A stretch of DNA of 64,000 nt. Source: Algoriphagus ornithinivorans. Its GTDB lineage: Bacteria > Bacteroidota > Bacteroidia > Cytophagales > Cyclobacteriaceae. The translations under genes and the position numbers were made by a program. Position 1 is the stretch's first letter, and the number at the start of each line of letters is the position of its first letter. The stretch is taken from contig NZ_FOVW01000005.1 in NCBI RefSeq assembly GCF_900115305.1, forward strand, positions 124,001 through 188,000. The letters run 5' to 3'. This document shows, piece by piece, positions 54,651 through 62,654 of this stretch. The notes below the pieces were generated by a model, which worked only from the letters and a program-made list of their open reading frames with translations, ran no database searches and was not told the DNA's origin.

Positions 54651-54662
54651 TTAATTTTTTGA

Positions 54663-54896
54663 ATGTTTACCGTATACGCAATATCCAGTACTCAAAGGAA
54701 ATATATCTATGTAGGACTCACTTCAGAGTTGAGCGCAAGAATTAATCGCCACAATTCTGGATACGAACGAACAACAAGGCCCTATCGTCCTTTTGAACTT
54801 ATTTTTATGAAAGAGTTCCCAACAAGAGCTGAGGCCAGGGAATTTGAAAAGTATTTAAAGACAACCAGAGGAAAACGAGAAATATTGGGCTTATGA
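54663..54896 (+). CDS. GIY-YIG nuclease family protein
   Basis: This 77-residue single-domain GIY-YIG protein of the YhbQ/UPF0213-like type has FTVYAISS (GIY position) and YIYVGLTS (YIG position) near residues 2-20, Arg in LSARINRHN near residue 26 as the likely catalytic residue, RPYRPFELIFMKEF, and Glu in AREFEKYLKTTRGK near residue 60 as the metal ligand. The gene starts 13 bases after the tRNA terminator, and its stop codon overlaps the first base of the duplicated tRNA segment. It is the only gene of the candidate mini-element and probably nicks or cuts the target tRNA gene. Confidence 0.88.
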   Translation: MFTVYAISSTQRKYIYVGLTSELSARINRHNSGYERTTRPYRPFELIFMKEFPTRAEAREFEKYLKTTRGKREILGL

Positions 54897-54996
54897 AATC
54901 TTGTGTCCTTTTGGACGTGCGGGCCTGCCTGTTTCTCAGGCCTGCCTGTTGCAGACAGGTCTGTATTACACAGACAGGTTCAAGTCCCGCTCCTGG
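54896..54996 (+). pseudogene. Broken 3' half of tRNA-Leu with a 55-base insertion
   Basis: Bases 54896-54923 are identical to 54570-54597 of tRNA-Leu (anticodon stem to T stem) and 54979-54996 to 54598-54615 (T loop to acceptor). A 55-base palindromic sequence interrupts the T arm at 54924-54978. The 5' half is absent, so it cannot be a working tRNA. Confidence 0.9.
54924..54978. repeat. 55-base CCTGCCTG palindromic insertion
   Basis: Contains CCTGCCTG at 54924 and 54941 and CAGACAGG at 54952 and 54971, which pair imperfectly as hairpins. It shares the CCTGCCTG word with the palindrome at 12405-12423. Confidence 0.7.
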
Positions 54997-55018
54997 CCTC
55001 CTGAGGGAGGTAAATCCA
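54997..55018. repeat. Small hairpin insertion CCTCC-TGAG-GGAGG
   Basis: Between the tRNA remnant and the duplicated terminator lies a 22-base segment with the perfect hairpin CCTCC TGAG GGAGG (54997-55010). It replaces the 5-base spacer of the intact copy. Confidence 0.65.
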
Positions 55019-55048
55019 AAAGCCTCACAGAAATGTGGGGCTTTTTGT
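55019..55048 (+). terminator. Terminator, second (duplicated) copy
   Basis: Thirty bases identical to the terminator at 54621-54650. It presumably belonged to the original tRNA-Leu or to the incoming element. Confidence 0.85.
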
Positions 55049-55129
55049 ATTATAATTCTTGGCTCAAATAATTCCCCTAAGAGTCAAATCCTGAGCTTTT
55101 TTGTATTTTGAGGAAAATCAAATTATTGG

Positions 55130-55984
55130 ATGATGAAAAGCCTCGACATTTTTAATACAGATTGGGAAGGAATTGAAGCACTATTAAAGACAATAGGTCT
55201 TTCTTTAGCCATCATTTTTGCTTTTTACTTTTTGGCCAACATCCTTCAAAAGTTTTTGAAAAAACGATTATTAGTTCGGATGGATGATCCTCTTTTGGCC
55301 AATTTCTTATCCGTAGTCTTCAGATTGATCATAATCCTACTTGGATTTCTATTAGTCTTTAGAATAATTGGACTGACAGGCTTGGTTTCAGGGCTTCTTG
55401 CCGGGGCTGGTATTACAGCTTTCGTGATCGGTTTTGCCCTTAAGGATATCGGCGAAAACTTTTTAGCAGGAATTCTTCTAGCCTTCAAAAGACCTTTTCG
55501 AGTAGGAGATATTGTAGATATTAATGGAATGAGAGGGGTTGTTTTGACCTTAAACCTGCGAGATACTCAAATCAAAACTTCGGATGGCAAAGACGTTTTT
55601 ATTCCCAATGCCACCATCATTAAAAACCCTCTGGTCAACTTTACCATAGACGGCTTTCTGCGCTATGATTTTATAGTTGGTTTGGATTATGGCTCCGACT
55701 ACCAAGCCGCAAGAGCTTTAATTCTGGAGGCCATTCAAAAAGTCCCAGGAGTCTTGATGGACACCAAAACGCCCAAAGTTTGGGTTTCAGACCTGGCAGA
55801 AAGCACCTTGAATCTGCAGGTGGCTTTTTGGGTAGATACTTTTGATCGAAAGATTGCTGACATGGAAGTGAAAAGCCAAGCTATAATCCAAGTATTGACT
55901 ACATTAGAAAAGGCCGGATATAATCTTCCGGCCCGTGTATTGGAAATCAAAAACTATAGGGATCAGCCTATCAAAAGCTCTTGA
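55130..55984 (+). CDS. Mechanosensitive ion channel, MscS family
   Basis: This 284-residue channel has three hydrophobic segments: near residues 20-42, 57-80 and the pore-lining TM3 region (GLVSGLLAGAGITAFVIGFALKDIGENFLAGILL) near 90-122. The Lsm-like beta domain follows (FRVGDIVDINGMRGVVLTLNLRDTQIKTSDGKDVFIPNATI), then the C-terminal domain. It opens under membrane tension to release solutes during hypo-osmotic shock. It is monocistronic and converges with the MazG-like gene. Confidence 0.92.
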   Translation: MMKSLDIFNTDWEGIEALLKTIGLSLAIIFAFYFLANILQKFLKKRLLVRMDDPLLANFLSVVFRLIIILLGFLLVFRIIGLTGLVSGLLAGAGITAFVIGFALKDIGENFLAGILLAFKRPFRVGDIVDINGMRGVVLTLNLRDTQIKTSDGKDVFIPNATIIKNPLVNFTIDGFLRYDFIVGLDYGSDYQAARALILEAIQKVPGVLMDTKTPKVWVSDLAESTLNLQVAFWVDTFDRKIADMEVKSQAIIQVLTTLEKAGYNLPARVLEIKNYRDQPIKSS

Positions 55985-56452
55985 TTATTTCTCTACAATT
56001 TTCTTTAAATCCGCTGGGGAGTAATTAACTGATTTCAAAGTTTTTCTATCACCTTCTCTAAAGACCAAGAACAGATCTCCTTCTTTTTCATAAAAACAGT
56101 CGGTTCCTTTCAGCTTATAATGTGCCACTGTGGCCTTAGCTTCTTCTTCTGTGACACAAGCTTTGCTCATGTTTGATCTTTGTACCTCGTCGAAAAGATC
56201 TTTGAATTTTTCCCCTAGCCCAAATTCAAGAACAGCTCCTGAAAGCACATATTGCAGATCGCAAAGCGCATCCGCAATTTCTACCAAATCCTTGTCCGCA
56301 ATGGCTTGTTCTAACTCTTTCAACTCCTCTGCAAGCAAAGAAACTCTCAATTTGCAGCGGGTTTCAGAAGGAATTGTAGGTTCTGGTAATACAGGGTGCT
56401 TAAAGGTTTGATGGAATAAAGCAACCGAAGTTAGGGATTTTGGATCTTGCAT
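55985..56452 (-). CDS. MazG-like/PRA-PH nucleotide pyrophosphohydrolase
   Basis: This 155-residue all-alpha NTP pyrophosphatase has the metal-binding pattern LLAEELKELEQAI and EIADALCDLQYVLSGAVLEFG near residues 38-78, as in phosphoribosyl-ATP pyrophosphohydrolase and MazG. The N-terminal FHQTFKHPVLPEPTIP is typical of a small group in Bacteroidota. It is probably a house-cleaning enzyme for abnormal nucleotides rather than HisE, as no his genes are near. The 3' end abuts the mscS-family gene directly. Confidence 0.85.
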   Translation of the reverse strand: MQDPKSLTSVALFHQTFKHPVLPEPTIPSETRCKLRVSLLAEELKELEQAIADKDLVEIADALCDLQYVLSGAVLEFGLGEKFKDLFDEVQRSNMSKACVTEEEAKATVAHYKLKGTDCFYEKEGDLFLVFREGDRKTLKSVNYSPADLKKIVEK

Positions 56453-56485
56453 AGGTATTAATCTAGTTGGAATCCGAAATAAAGA

Positions 56486-56514
56486 AAAAAGACCGGAAAA
56501 CCCGGCCTTTTAAA
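56486..56514. terminator. Terminator between the 57304 lipoprotein and the MazG-like gene
   Basis: An A-rich arm ending in GACCGG (56491-56496) pairs with CCGGCCTTTT (56502-56512) around AAAA, with one mismatch. It ends the minus-strand lipoprotein gene. Confidence 0.6.
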
Positions 56515-56536
56515 ACTTTAAGATCTAATAATGTGC

Positions 56537-57304
56537 TTAGTTTCTCTTTTTTAAAGTCACGGCACTGTCAATGTTGCTCATGATTCTTGAGTAAAGCAAG
56601 GTATTACCATCGACTCCGTTTGGACCGATTTCAATTTTGCCATCTGCATTTCCATCTACTGCTAAGGAAAAGTCAACCCCTGCAAATAGCTTAGTCATGT
56701 CGAAATCCAAAACCATTTCGCTTTGGCCTTCTACTTCTACACCGTTGCTAGCTTCTGCCATTGCACGGATTGTTTTTTCAGTTTCAGACCATACAATGGC
56801 CTCTGTGTTGTTGACTTGACCTTTAATCCACATTGATTTGTTGAATTTTGGGTCTGAAGAGGCAACGGTAGTGTTTTTCTTCAGCTTAAATTCTGCTTCT
56901 GCATAGTTTCCTTCAGGAGTTTCTCCTTCAGCAACCAAAGCTGCTCTACTATCACCATTGGCAATAATGGTCAGTGATTTGGTTTGTGCAGCGGAAGTCT
57001 GTAGGCTGGAGTTCACATTTGTTTTTAAAGTAATGTTACCCAGATTAATTCCTGCTTGAATGTCTGCTTTTGCAGCATACCTCAATTCCATGTCTGCAGT
57101 GGCCACAGTGAATTCTGTGGAAGAGAATCCATTGACGATTACTCTGGAATTGCTGCTACCGGAAGAACCTTCGCTGGCAGTCGCAAAAAGCCTTGCATTG
57201 GAATTCCCTTCAGAAGGCATTTGGTCTTCGTTTTCTGAACAAGAACTCAAAATAATTCCGGCTGAAAATGCAATCATTGCGGCGTTTACAAAATTTTTGA
57301 TCAT
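56537..57304 (-). CDS. Hypothetical lipoprotein
   Basis: The ATG at 57304 is chosen because it starts MIKNFVNAAMIAFSAGIILSSC, a proper lipoprotein signal; a longer frame to 57352 would add a charged extension before it. The roughly 255-residue protein is Ser/Thr/Asn-rich and beta-rich, and ends in VDFSLAVDGNADGKIEIGPNGVDGNTLLYSRIMSNIDSAVTLKK, with a calcium-loop-like DGNADGKIE. I do not recognise the family. It is probably exposed on the cell surface. Confidence 0.75.
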   Translation of the reverse strand: MIKNFVNAAMIAFSAGIILSSCSENEDQMPSEGNSNARLFATASEGSSGSSNSRVIVNGFSSTEFTVATADMELRYAAKADIQAGINLGNITLKTNVNSSLQTSAAQTKSLTIIANGDSRAALVAEGETPEGNYAEAEFKLKKNTTVASSDPKFNKSMWIKGQVNNTEAIVWSETEKTIRAMAEASNGVEVEGQSEMVLDFDMTKLFAGVDFSLAVDGNADGKIEIGPNGVDGNTLLYSRIMSNIDSAVTLKKRN

Positions 57305-57468
57305 GGTAATTTTATTTTGGTTTACTTCTATTTGATCCAATTGAGATGCCAATCGGATATCCAGAAAAAAATACGAAGAGCAAAACGTAACTGGATTAGG
57401 TAGGAAATGGGCATAAAAAAACGCCGAACTGGATAGTCCGACGTCTTATTTTTATTTAATGATTTGGA

Positions 57469-58224
57469 TTAAATGGCCGCATTATAGCGCTCAGCCACTG
57501 TTTTCCAGTTAATTATGTTCCAAAAAGCGGAGACGTAATCTGCCCTTCTGTTTTGATAGTTCAGATAATAAGCATGCTCCCAGACATCTAAACCGAGTAA
57601 AGGAATTCCTTTAAAATCTGAAATGTCCATTAAAGGATTGTCTTGGTTAGGTGTAGAACCTACGGACAATTTGTTGTCCTCTCCCACCACCAACCATGCC
57701 CAACCTGAACCAAATCTAGTCTTAGCAGCAGCTTCAAATTGCTCAACAAATGCCTCGAAACTTCCAAAAGAAGAATTGATAGCCTCTGCCAAATCCCCTT
57801 CTGGTCTTTCGGCAGCATCCGGAGTCATGATTTGCCAGAATAGTTCATGATTGTAATGGCCGCCACCATTATTTCTCATTTTCGTGCTGTAATTGGAAAT
57901 CTTAGCCAATACATCCTCCAAGGGTTTGTTGGTGTTTACATTTTCCTCTCCAACTGCCTCACCCAGGTTTTTTGCATATCCGGCTGCATGTTTGGTGAAA
58001 TGGATTTCCATAGTCATCGCATCAATATGAGGCTCCAATGCTCCAAAATCGAAGCTTAGCGGAGTTTGCGTAAAGCTGGTTGCTAAAATTGCCTGTGCAT
58101 CACCTTTGGCCTCATTGGAGCAAGCACTTAAGATTCCCGAACCAACCAGACCTACAGCAAGGCCTGCTTTGGAACTGTTCGATAAAAACTTTCGTCGGGA
58201 TATAGGATTTTCTGTGAGTTTCAT
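57469..58224 (-). CDS. Fe/Mn superoxide dismutase, Tat-exported lipoprotein
   Basis: The ATG at 58224 is chosen because MKLTENPISRRKFLSNSSKAG gives a twin-arginine signal followed by a lipobox (GILSAC near residue 34). The mature 220 residues are a Fe/Mn SOD: metal His in MEIHFTKHAAGYAKN and GGGHYNHELFW, and Asp/His in LLGLDVWEHAYYLNYQNRRADYVSAFWNIINW. FGSGWAWLV is compatible with Mn or cambialistic use. It is predicted to be folded in the cytoplasm, exported by Tat and lipid-anchored, so it guards the envelope against superoxide. Confidence 0.92.
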   Translation of the reverse strand: MKLTENPISRRKFLSNSSKAGLAVGLVGSGILSACSNEAKGDAQAILATSFTQTPLSFDFGALEPHIDAMTMEIHFTKHAAGYAKNLGEAVGEENVNTNKPLEDVLAKISNYSTKMRNNGGGHYNHELFWQIMTPDAAERPEGDLAEAINSSFGSFEAFVEQFEAAAKTRFGSGWAWLVVGEDNKLSVGSTPNQDNPLMDISDFKGIPLLGLDVWEHAYYLNYQNRRADYVSAFWNIINWKTVAERYNAAI

Positions 58225-58392
58225 AAATAAATAACTGATTTCTAGTTTCAATGTTAAAAGATACCTGAAACTAACCATTCTTAAGCAGAATTGAAATTGC
58301 TAATCAGACATTAAGTCCGATTTTCTGACAAGTTGGTTATGTTTGCATCCAAAGTTTTGCTTGGTTAGGTTTTTGACTTTCTAAAAGTTAAG

Positions 58393-59175
58393 ATGAATAA
58401 AATGGTTTTCTATAAATATCAGGGCACTGGAAATGATTTTGTGATGATCGATGATCGGGAGAATAAATTCGATGATCAAAATCTCGACTTGGTTTCCAGA
58501 ATCTGTGACAGAAAGTTTGGAATAGGTGCTGATGGATTGATTTTAATCCGAAATCATAGAGACTATGATTTTGAAATGATCTATTTCAATGCCGACGGCT
58601 CCCAGAGTATGTGTGGAAACGGTGCCCGTTGTGCAGTTGCCTTTGCTGGCTTTTTAGGCATCATTGAAGACAAAACGCATTTTTTGGCTATCGACGGCCC
58701 TCATGAGGCAGTTTTGAACCAAGATGTGGTGGAGTTGAAAATGGGCAATGTGAAAGGAATTACTGCTAAAAACGGAGATAGCTTTGTAAATACAGGTTCA
58801 CCACATCATATAAGAGTGGTTGAAGATGTTCATAATTACCCTGTTTTTGAGGAAGGCAAAAAAATACGATATAGAGAAGATTATGCTCCTGGTGGAACCA
58901 ATGTCAATTTTATTGAGGCTTTGGACAAGGATGAGATTTTTGTCAGAACTTACGAGCGAGGAGTTGAAAATGAGACCCTATCCTGCGGAACAGGTGTGAC
59001 AGCGGCGGCCATTGCTTTTGAACAGGAAAAATCTGATGCTGAGGTGAAAATCAAAACCTTGGGAGGAAATCTTTCCGTACGATTTCACAGAAATGAAGAT
59101 GGAAGCCTAGACAACGTTTGGTTGATTGGACCAGCCAAACAGGTTTTTTCCGGAAAAATGGAACTTTCAAATTAA
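58393..59175 (+). CDS. dapF: Diaminopimelate epimerase
   Basis: This 260-residue enzyme converts LL- to meso-diaminopimelate for lysine and peptidoglycan. The two catalytic cysteines are in FNADGSQSMCGNGARCAVAFA near residue 74 and ENETLSCGTGVTAAAIA near 197. FYKYQGTGNDFVMIDDR at the N-terminus and SPHHIRVVEDV are also typical. A TATGTTTG (58338-58345) box lies 47 bases upstream, but no good -33 was found. It is followed by secA. Confidence 0.96.
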   Translation: MNKMVFYKYQGTGNDFVMIDDRENKFDDQNLDLVSRICDRKFGIGADGLILIRNHRDYDFEMIYFNADGSQSMCGNGARCAVAFAGFLGIIEDKTHFLAIDGPHEAVLNQDVVELKMGNVKGITAKNGDSFVNTGSPHHIRVVEDVHNYPVFEEGKKIRYREDYAPGGTNVNFIEALDKDEIFVRTYERGVENETLSCGTGVTAAAIAFEQEKSDAEVKIKTLGGNLSVRFHRNEDGSLDNVWLIGPAKQVFSGKMELSN

Positions 59176-59268
59176 GAAAGGCACACAAAGGCCTCTCTAG
59201 TTTAATTATCAATTGTAATAAAAAGGGCTTAATTTTAAAGCCTGATTTCAGAATCACATACGACAAAC

Positions 59269-62200
59269 ATGTTAGATTTTATAGCAAAAGGATTAGCCAA
59301 AGTTTTTGGAACCAAATCCGACCGAGATATCAAAGAATTACTTCCGAAGGTTAAAGAAATAAATGACATTTTTTCTGGTCTTCAGAAACTGAGTGATGAG
59401 GAGCTTCGTGCCCAAACTGCTCAGATCAAAGAAACCATCAATAGCCATTTACAGGAACTGGATGATAAGATTGCTGGCTTTAGAGCAGAAATTGAAGCCC
59501 TTCCTATCGACGCTATCCACCAGAAGGATAATCTTTTTACCCAAATCGAACAGGTAGAAAAAGAGCGGGATGAATCTTTAGAAGAGGTTTTGGAAAAAGT
59601 CATGCCTCAAGCTTTTGCAATTGTCAAAGAGACGGCAAGGAGATTTAAAGAAAATGGGCAATTGACCGTAACGGCCACGCTTAAGGATAAGGAACTGGCG
59701 GCTACTAAGAAAAATGTGGAGATTGACGGTGATAAGGCCATTTGGCACAATAGCTGGCTTGCTGCAGGAAACGAGGTAGTTTGGGACATGGTGCACTATG
59801 ACGTGCAGCTGATCGGGGGTATGGTTTTGCACAAAGGTAAAATCGCCGAGATGGCAACGGGTGAAGGAAAAACGTTGGTTTCCACATTACCAGCATACCT
59901 CAATGCTTTGGCCGGAAGAGGTGTTCATATTGTTACAGTAAATGATTACCTGGCAAAACGTGACTCGGAGTGGAATGCACCGCTTTTTGAATTCCATGGC
60001 CTTTCTGTAGATTGTATCGATAAATATCAGCCTAATTCAGCAGGAAGAAAGAAAGCTTATGGTTGCGATATCGTTTATGGTACCAACAATGAATTTGGCT
60101 TTGATTACTTGCGTGACAATATGGCTAGAGACTCTGATGATTTGGTGCAAGGAAAGCATCATTTTGCCATGGTCGATGAGGTTGACTCCGTGCTGATTGA
60201 TGATGCACGTACTCCATTAATTATTTCAGGACCTGTTCCGAGAGGTGATGTGCATGAGTTTGATCAAATGAAACCAAGGGTATCAACCCTGGTTGATGAG
60301 CAGAGAAAGTTGGTTCAGGGATTTTTGACAACTGCGAAGAAGCTGATTGCAGAAGGTAATGAAAAAGAAGGGGGACTAGCTTTGTTCAGAGCATATCGAG
60401 GTATGCCGAAATATAAGCCTTTGATCAAATATCTTTCTGAGCCGGGAATTCGCGTGGTTTTACAGAAAACCGAAAATTATTATTTACAGGATAATAAGCG
60501 AAATATGCCTGAGGCAGACGAACCGCTTTTGTTTACAATTGATGAAAAAAGCAATGTAGTTGATCTGACGGATCGTGGAATCGAAACCATGACCACCAAA
60601 AATGAAGACCCAAGCTTCTTCATCATGCCGGATATCGGAATTGTGATTGCTGATCTTGAAAAGGATGAAAGTATTGATGAAAAAGAAAAGCTTGTAAGGA
60701 AAGAAGAGGCGATCAAGGACTACGGGGTAAAAGCTCAACGTATTCATACTGTCAATCAGCTTTTGAAGGCTTATTGTATGTTTGAGCGTGATACGGAGTA
60801 CATCATAGTGGATGGCAAGGTGAAGATTGTAGACGAGCAAACCGGTCGTGTGATGGAAGGCAGAAGATATTCTGACGGCTTACACCAGGCGATTGAGGCG
60901 AAAGAAAATGTGAAAGTAGAAGACGCTACTCAGACCTACGCAACTATTACTCTTCAGAATTACTTCAGAATGTATCACAAGTTGGCCGGTATGACCGGTA
61001 CGGCAGAGACTGAAGCTGGAGAATTCTGGGAAATCTATAAGTTGGATGTGGTGGTAATTCCAACCAACAAACCTATTCAAAGAGACGACCGAGAGGATAA
61101 AGTTTATAAAACGGTAAGAGAGAAATTCAATGCTGTTGTAGACGAGATCAATGAATTGGTTGCCCAAGGTAGACCAGTCTTGGTGGGTACCACTTCAGTT
61201 GAAATTTCTGAGGTGTTGAGCAGAATGCTTACTCTGAAAAAAATCCCACATCAGGTATTGAATGCCAAACAACATGCGAAAGAAGCTGATGTAGTTGCTG
61301 AAGCAGGAAAAGCAGGTACAGTTACCATCGCCACAAACATGGCGGGTCGTGGTACTGATATCAAGTTGAGTCCAGAGTCTAAGAAAGCTGGCGGTTTGGC
61401 CATTATTGGTACTGAGCGTCATGAATCCAGACGTGTGGACCGACAGTTGAGAGGTCGTGCAGGTCGTCAAGGAGATGTGGGTTCATCCCAGTTCTTTGTT
61501 TCCCTGGAAGATTCCTTGATGAGACTTTTCGGATCTGACAGAATTGCCAAACTCATGGATAGAATGGGATTGGAAGAAGGAGAGGTAATTCAGCACTCTA
61601 TGATTACCAAGTCCATTGAGAGAGCTCAGAGAAAAGTGGAGGAAAATAACTTCGGTACTCGTAAGCGTCTATTGGAATACGATGACGTGATGAATTCCCA
61701 GCGGGAAGTGGTGTACAAGAGAAGAAGAAATGCCCTCAAAGGAGAGCGTTTGGAACTAGATATTTTGAATATTCTTTACGATGTCTGTGAAAGCATTGTG
61801 GAGATGGGCAAGTCCACAGAAGACTTGGAAAATCTTCGCATGAATATTTTCACCTCATTGGGTCTTGACTACCAAATCTCTGAAAATGACCTCAAGTCCA
61901 AAGATGCTTCTACTTTGACTCAGGAGCTGTATGAGGCTGCTTTTGAAAGTTACCAAAAGAAAAACCAACAGATCATTACTACTGCTCTTCCGATTTTAAG
62001 AAGGGTGCAAGAAGAAAGAGGTGCTACGGTCAAGGATATCATGGTTCCTATTTCTGACGGCATTAAGCAAATCGGAGTGGTCGTGAATTTGGAAAAAATG
62101 CTCAGCTCGGAAGGAAATGAGTTGATCAGGTCTTTGGAGAAAAATGTCACTTTGGCCATCATCGATCAAAACTGGAAAGAACATCTACGGGATATGGATG

Positions 62201-62649
62201 ACTTAAAGCAGTCCGTTCAGAATGCCGTATATGAACAAAAAGATCCATTGTTGATTTATAAGTTTGAGGCATTTGAGATGTTCAAGCGATTTATTGGCAA
62301 ATTGAATGAAGATATGGTTTCATTCCTTACCAGAGCTGATTTGCCAAAGCAAGATCCTTCTCAAGTTCAGCAAGCACAGGCTCAAAGAGCACCTGAACCA
62401 CAAGTTCAAGCTTCCAAAGCTGAGGTTTCAAGCTCCTTGAACCCTGGTGCAAATAGAGCTGCGGCGGCAGCTGCTTCTGCAGGAAGACAGGCCCCTCAAG
62501 CTGTTGCTCCAAGAAAGTCTGAAAAGACTTATGGAAGAAATGATCGTGTGACTGTTCAATACACGAACGGAACCCTCAAAGAGGATGTCAAGTATAAAAG
62601 TGTGGAACAGGATGTGCAGGAAGGAAAATGTGTAATCATCGATAATTAA
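59269..62649 (+). CDS. secA: Preprotein translocase ATPase SecA
   Basis: This 1126-residue SecA drives post-translational export through SecYEG. Walker A is MATGEGKTLVSTLPAYLNALAG near residue 197; the DEVD box is HFAMVDEVDSVLIDDARTPLIISG; NMAGRGTDIKLSPESK and ERHESRRVDRQLRGRAGRQGD are the second-domain motifs. Compared with E. coli SecA (901 residues) it has a coiled-coil insertion at about residues 40-115 and a long Gln/Ala/Pro-rich tail after about 1020. The tail ends in GRNDRVTVQYTNGTLKEDVK and lacks the zinc-binding CxCxS motif, as I recall for Cytophagales SecA. Confidence 0.96.
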   Translation: MLDFIAKGLAKVFGTKSDRDIKELLPKVKEINDIFSGLQKLSDEELRAQTAQIKETINSHLQELDDKIAGFRAEIEALPIDAIHQKDNLFTQIEQVEKERDESLEEVLEKVMPQAFAIVKETARRFKENGQLTVTATLKDKELAATKKNVEIDGDKAIWHNSWLAAGNEVVWDMVHYDVQLIGGMVLHKGKIAEMATGEGKTLVSTLPAYLNALAGRGVHIVTVNDYLAKRDSEWNAPLFEFHGLSVDCIDKYQPNSAGRKKAYGCDIVYGTNNEFGFDYLRDNMARDSDDLVQGKHHFAMVDEVDSVLIDDARTPLIISGPVPRGDVHEFDQMKPRVSTLVDEQRKLVQGFLTTAKKLIAEGNEKEGGLALFRAYRGMPKYKPLIKYLSEPGIRVVLQKTENYYLQDNKRNMPEADEPLLFTIDEKSNVVDLTDRGIETMTTKNEDPSFFIMPDIGIVIADLEKDESIDEKEKLVRKEEAIKDYGVKAQRIHTVNQLLKAYCMFERDTEYIIVDGKVKIVDEQTGRVMEGRRYSDGLHQAIEAKENVKVEDATQTYATITLQNYFRMYHKLAGMTGTAETEAGEFWEIYKLDVVVIPTNKPIQRDDREDKVYKTVREKFNAVVDEINELVAQGRPVLVGTTSVEISEVLSRMLTLKKIPHQVLNAKQHAKEADVVAEAGKAGTVTIATNMAGRGTDIKLSPESKKAGGLAIIGTERHESRRVDRQLRGRAGRQGDVGSSQFFVSLEDSLMRLFGSDRIAKLMDRMGLEEGEVIQHSMITKSIERAQRKVEENNFGTRKRLLEYDDVMNSQREVVYKRRRNALKGERLELDILNILYDVCESIVEMGKSTEDLENLRMNIFTSLGLDYQISENDLKSKDASTLTQELYEAAFESYQKKNQQIITTALPILRRVQEERGATVKDIMVPISDGIKQIGVVVNLEKMLSSEGNELIRSLEKNVTLAIIDQNWKEHLRDMDDLKQSVQNAVYEQKDPLLIYKFEAFEMFKRFIGKLNEDMVSFLTRADLPKQDPSQVQQAQAQRAPEPQVQASKAEVSSSLNPGANRAAAAAASAGRQAPQAVAPRKSEKTYGRNDRVTVQYTNGTLKEDVKYKSVEQDVQEGKCVIIDN

Positions 62650-62654
62650 TCCAT

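Larger units (their letters stand above)
54570..54996 (+). mobile_element. Candidate tRNA-targeting GIY-YIG mini-element
   Basis: Two direct repeats of the tRNA-Leu 3' half (54570-54615 and, split in two, 54896-54923 plus 54979-54996) bracket the tRNA terminator and a single 77-residue GIY-YIG nuclease gene. The repeat period is 326 bases. The terminator is duplicated too, at 54621-54650 and 55019-55048. This is the arrangement expected when an element carrying its own tRNA 3' end inserts in a tRNA gene, restores it, and pushes the original 3' end downstream. The element type is inferred; no recombinase or other gene is present. Confidence 0.65.

Noticed and set aside
54474..54662. 62-residue open frame running through tRNA-Leu
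   Set aside because: Its residues are simply the translation of the tRNA (GMVELVDTQDLKSC and so on) and terminator; such frames are a common false call.
54896..54996. Second tRNA-Leu gene
   Set aside because: It has no acceptor 5' strand, D arm or full anticodon arm, and its T arm is split by 55 bases.
54893..55111. 72-residue open frame through the tRNA remnant
   Set aside because: It translates the duplicated tRNA half and palindromic insertions; no independent coding signal is seen.
57425..57460. Terminator hairpin after the SOD gene
   Set aside because: ACGCCGAACT and AGTCCGACGT pair only with two mismatches; it may be a decayed terminator but is too weak to call.
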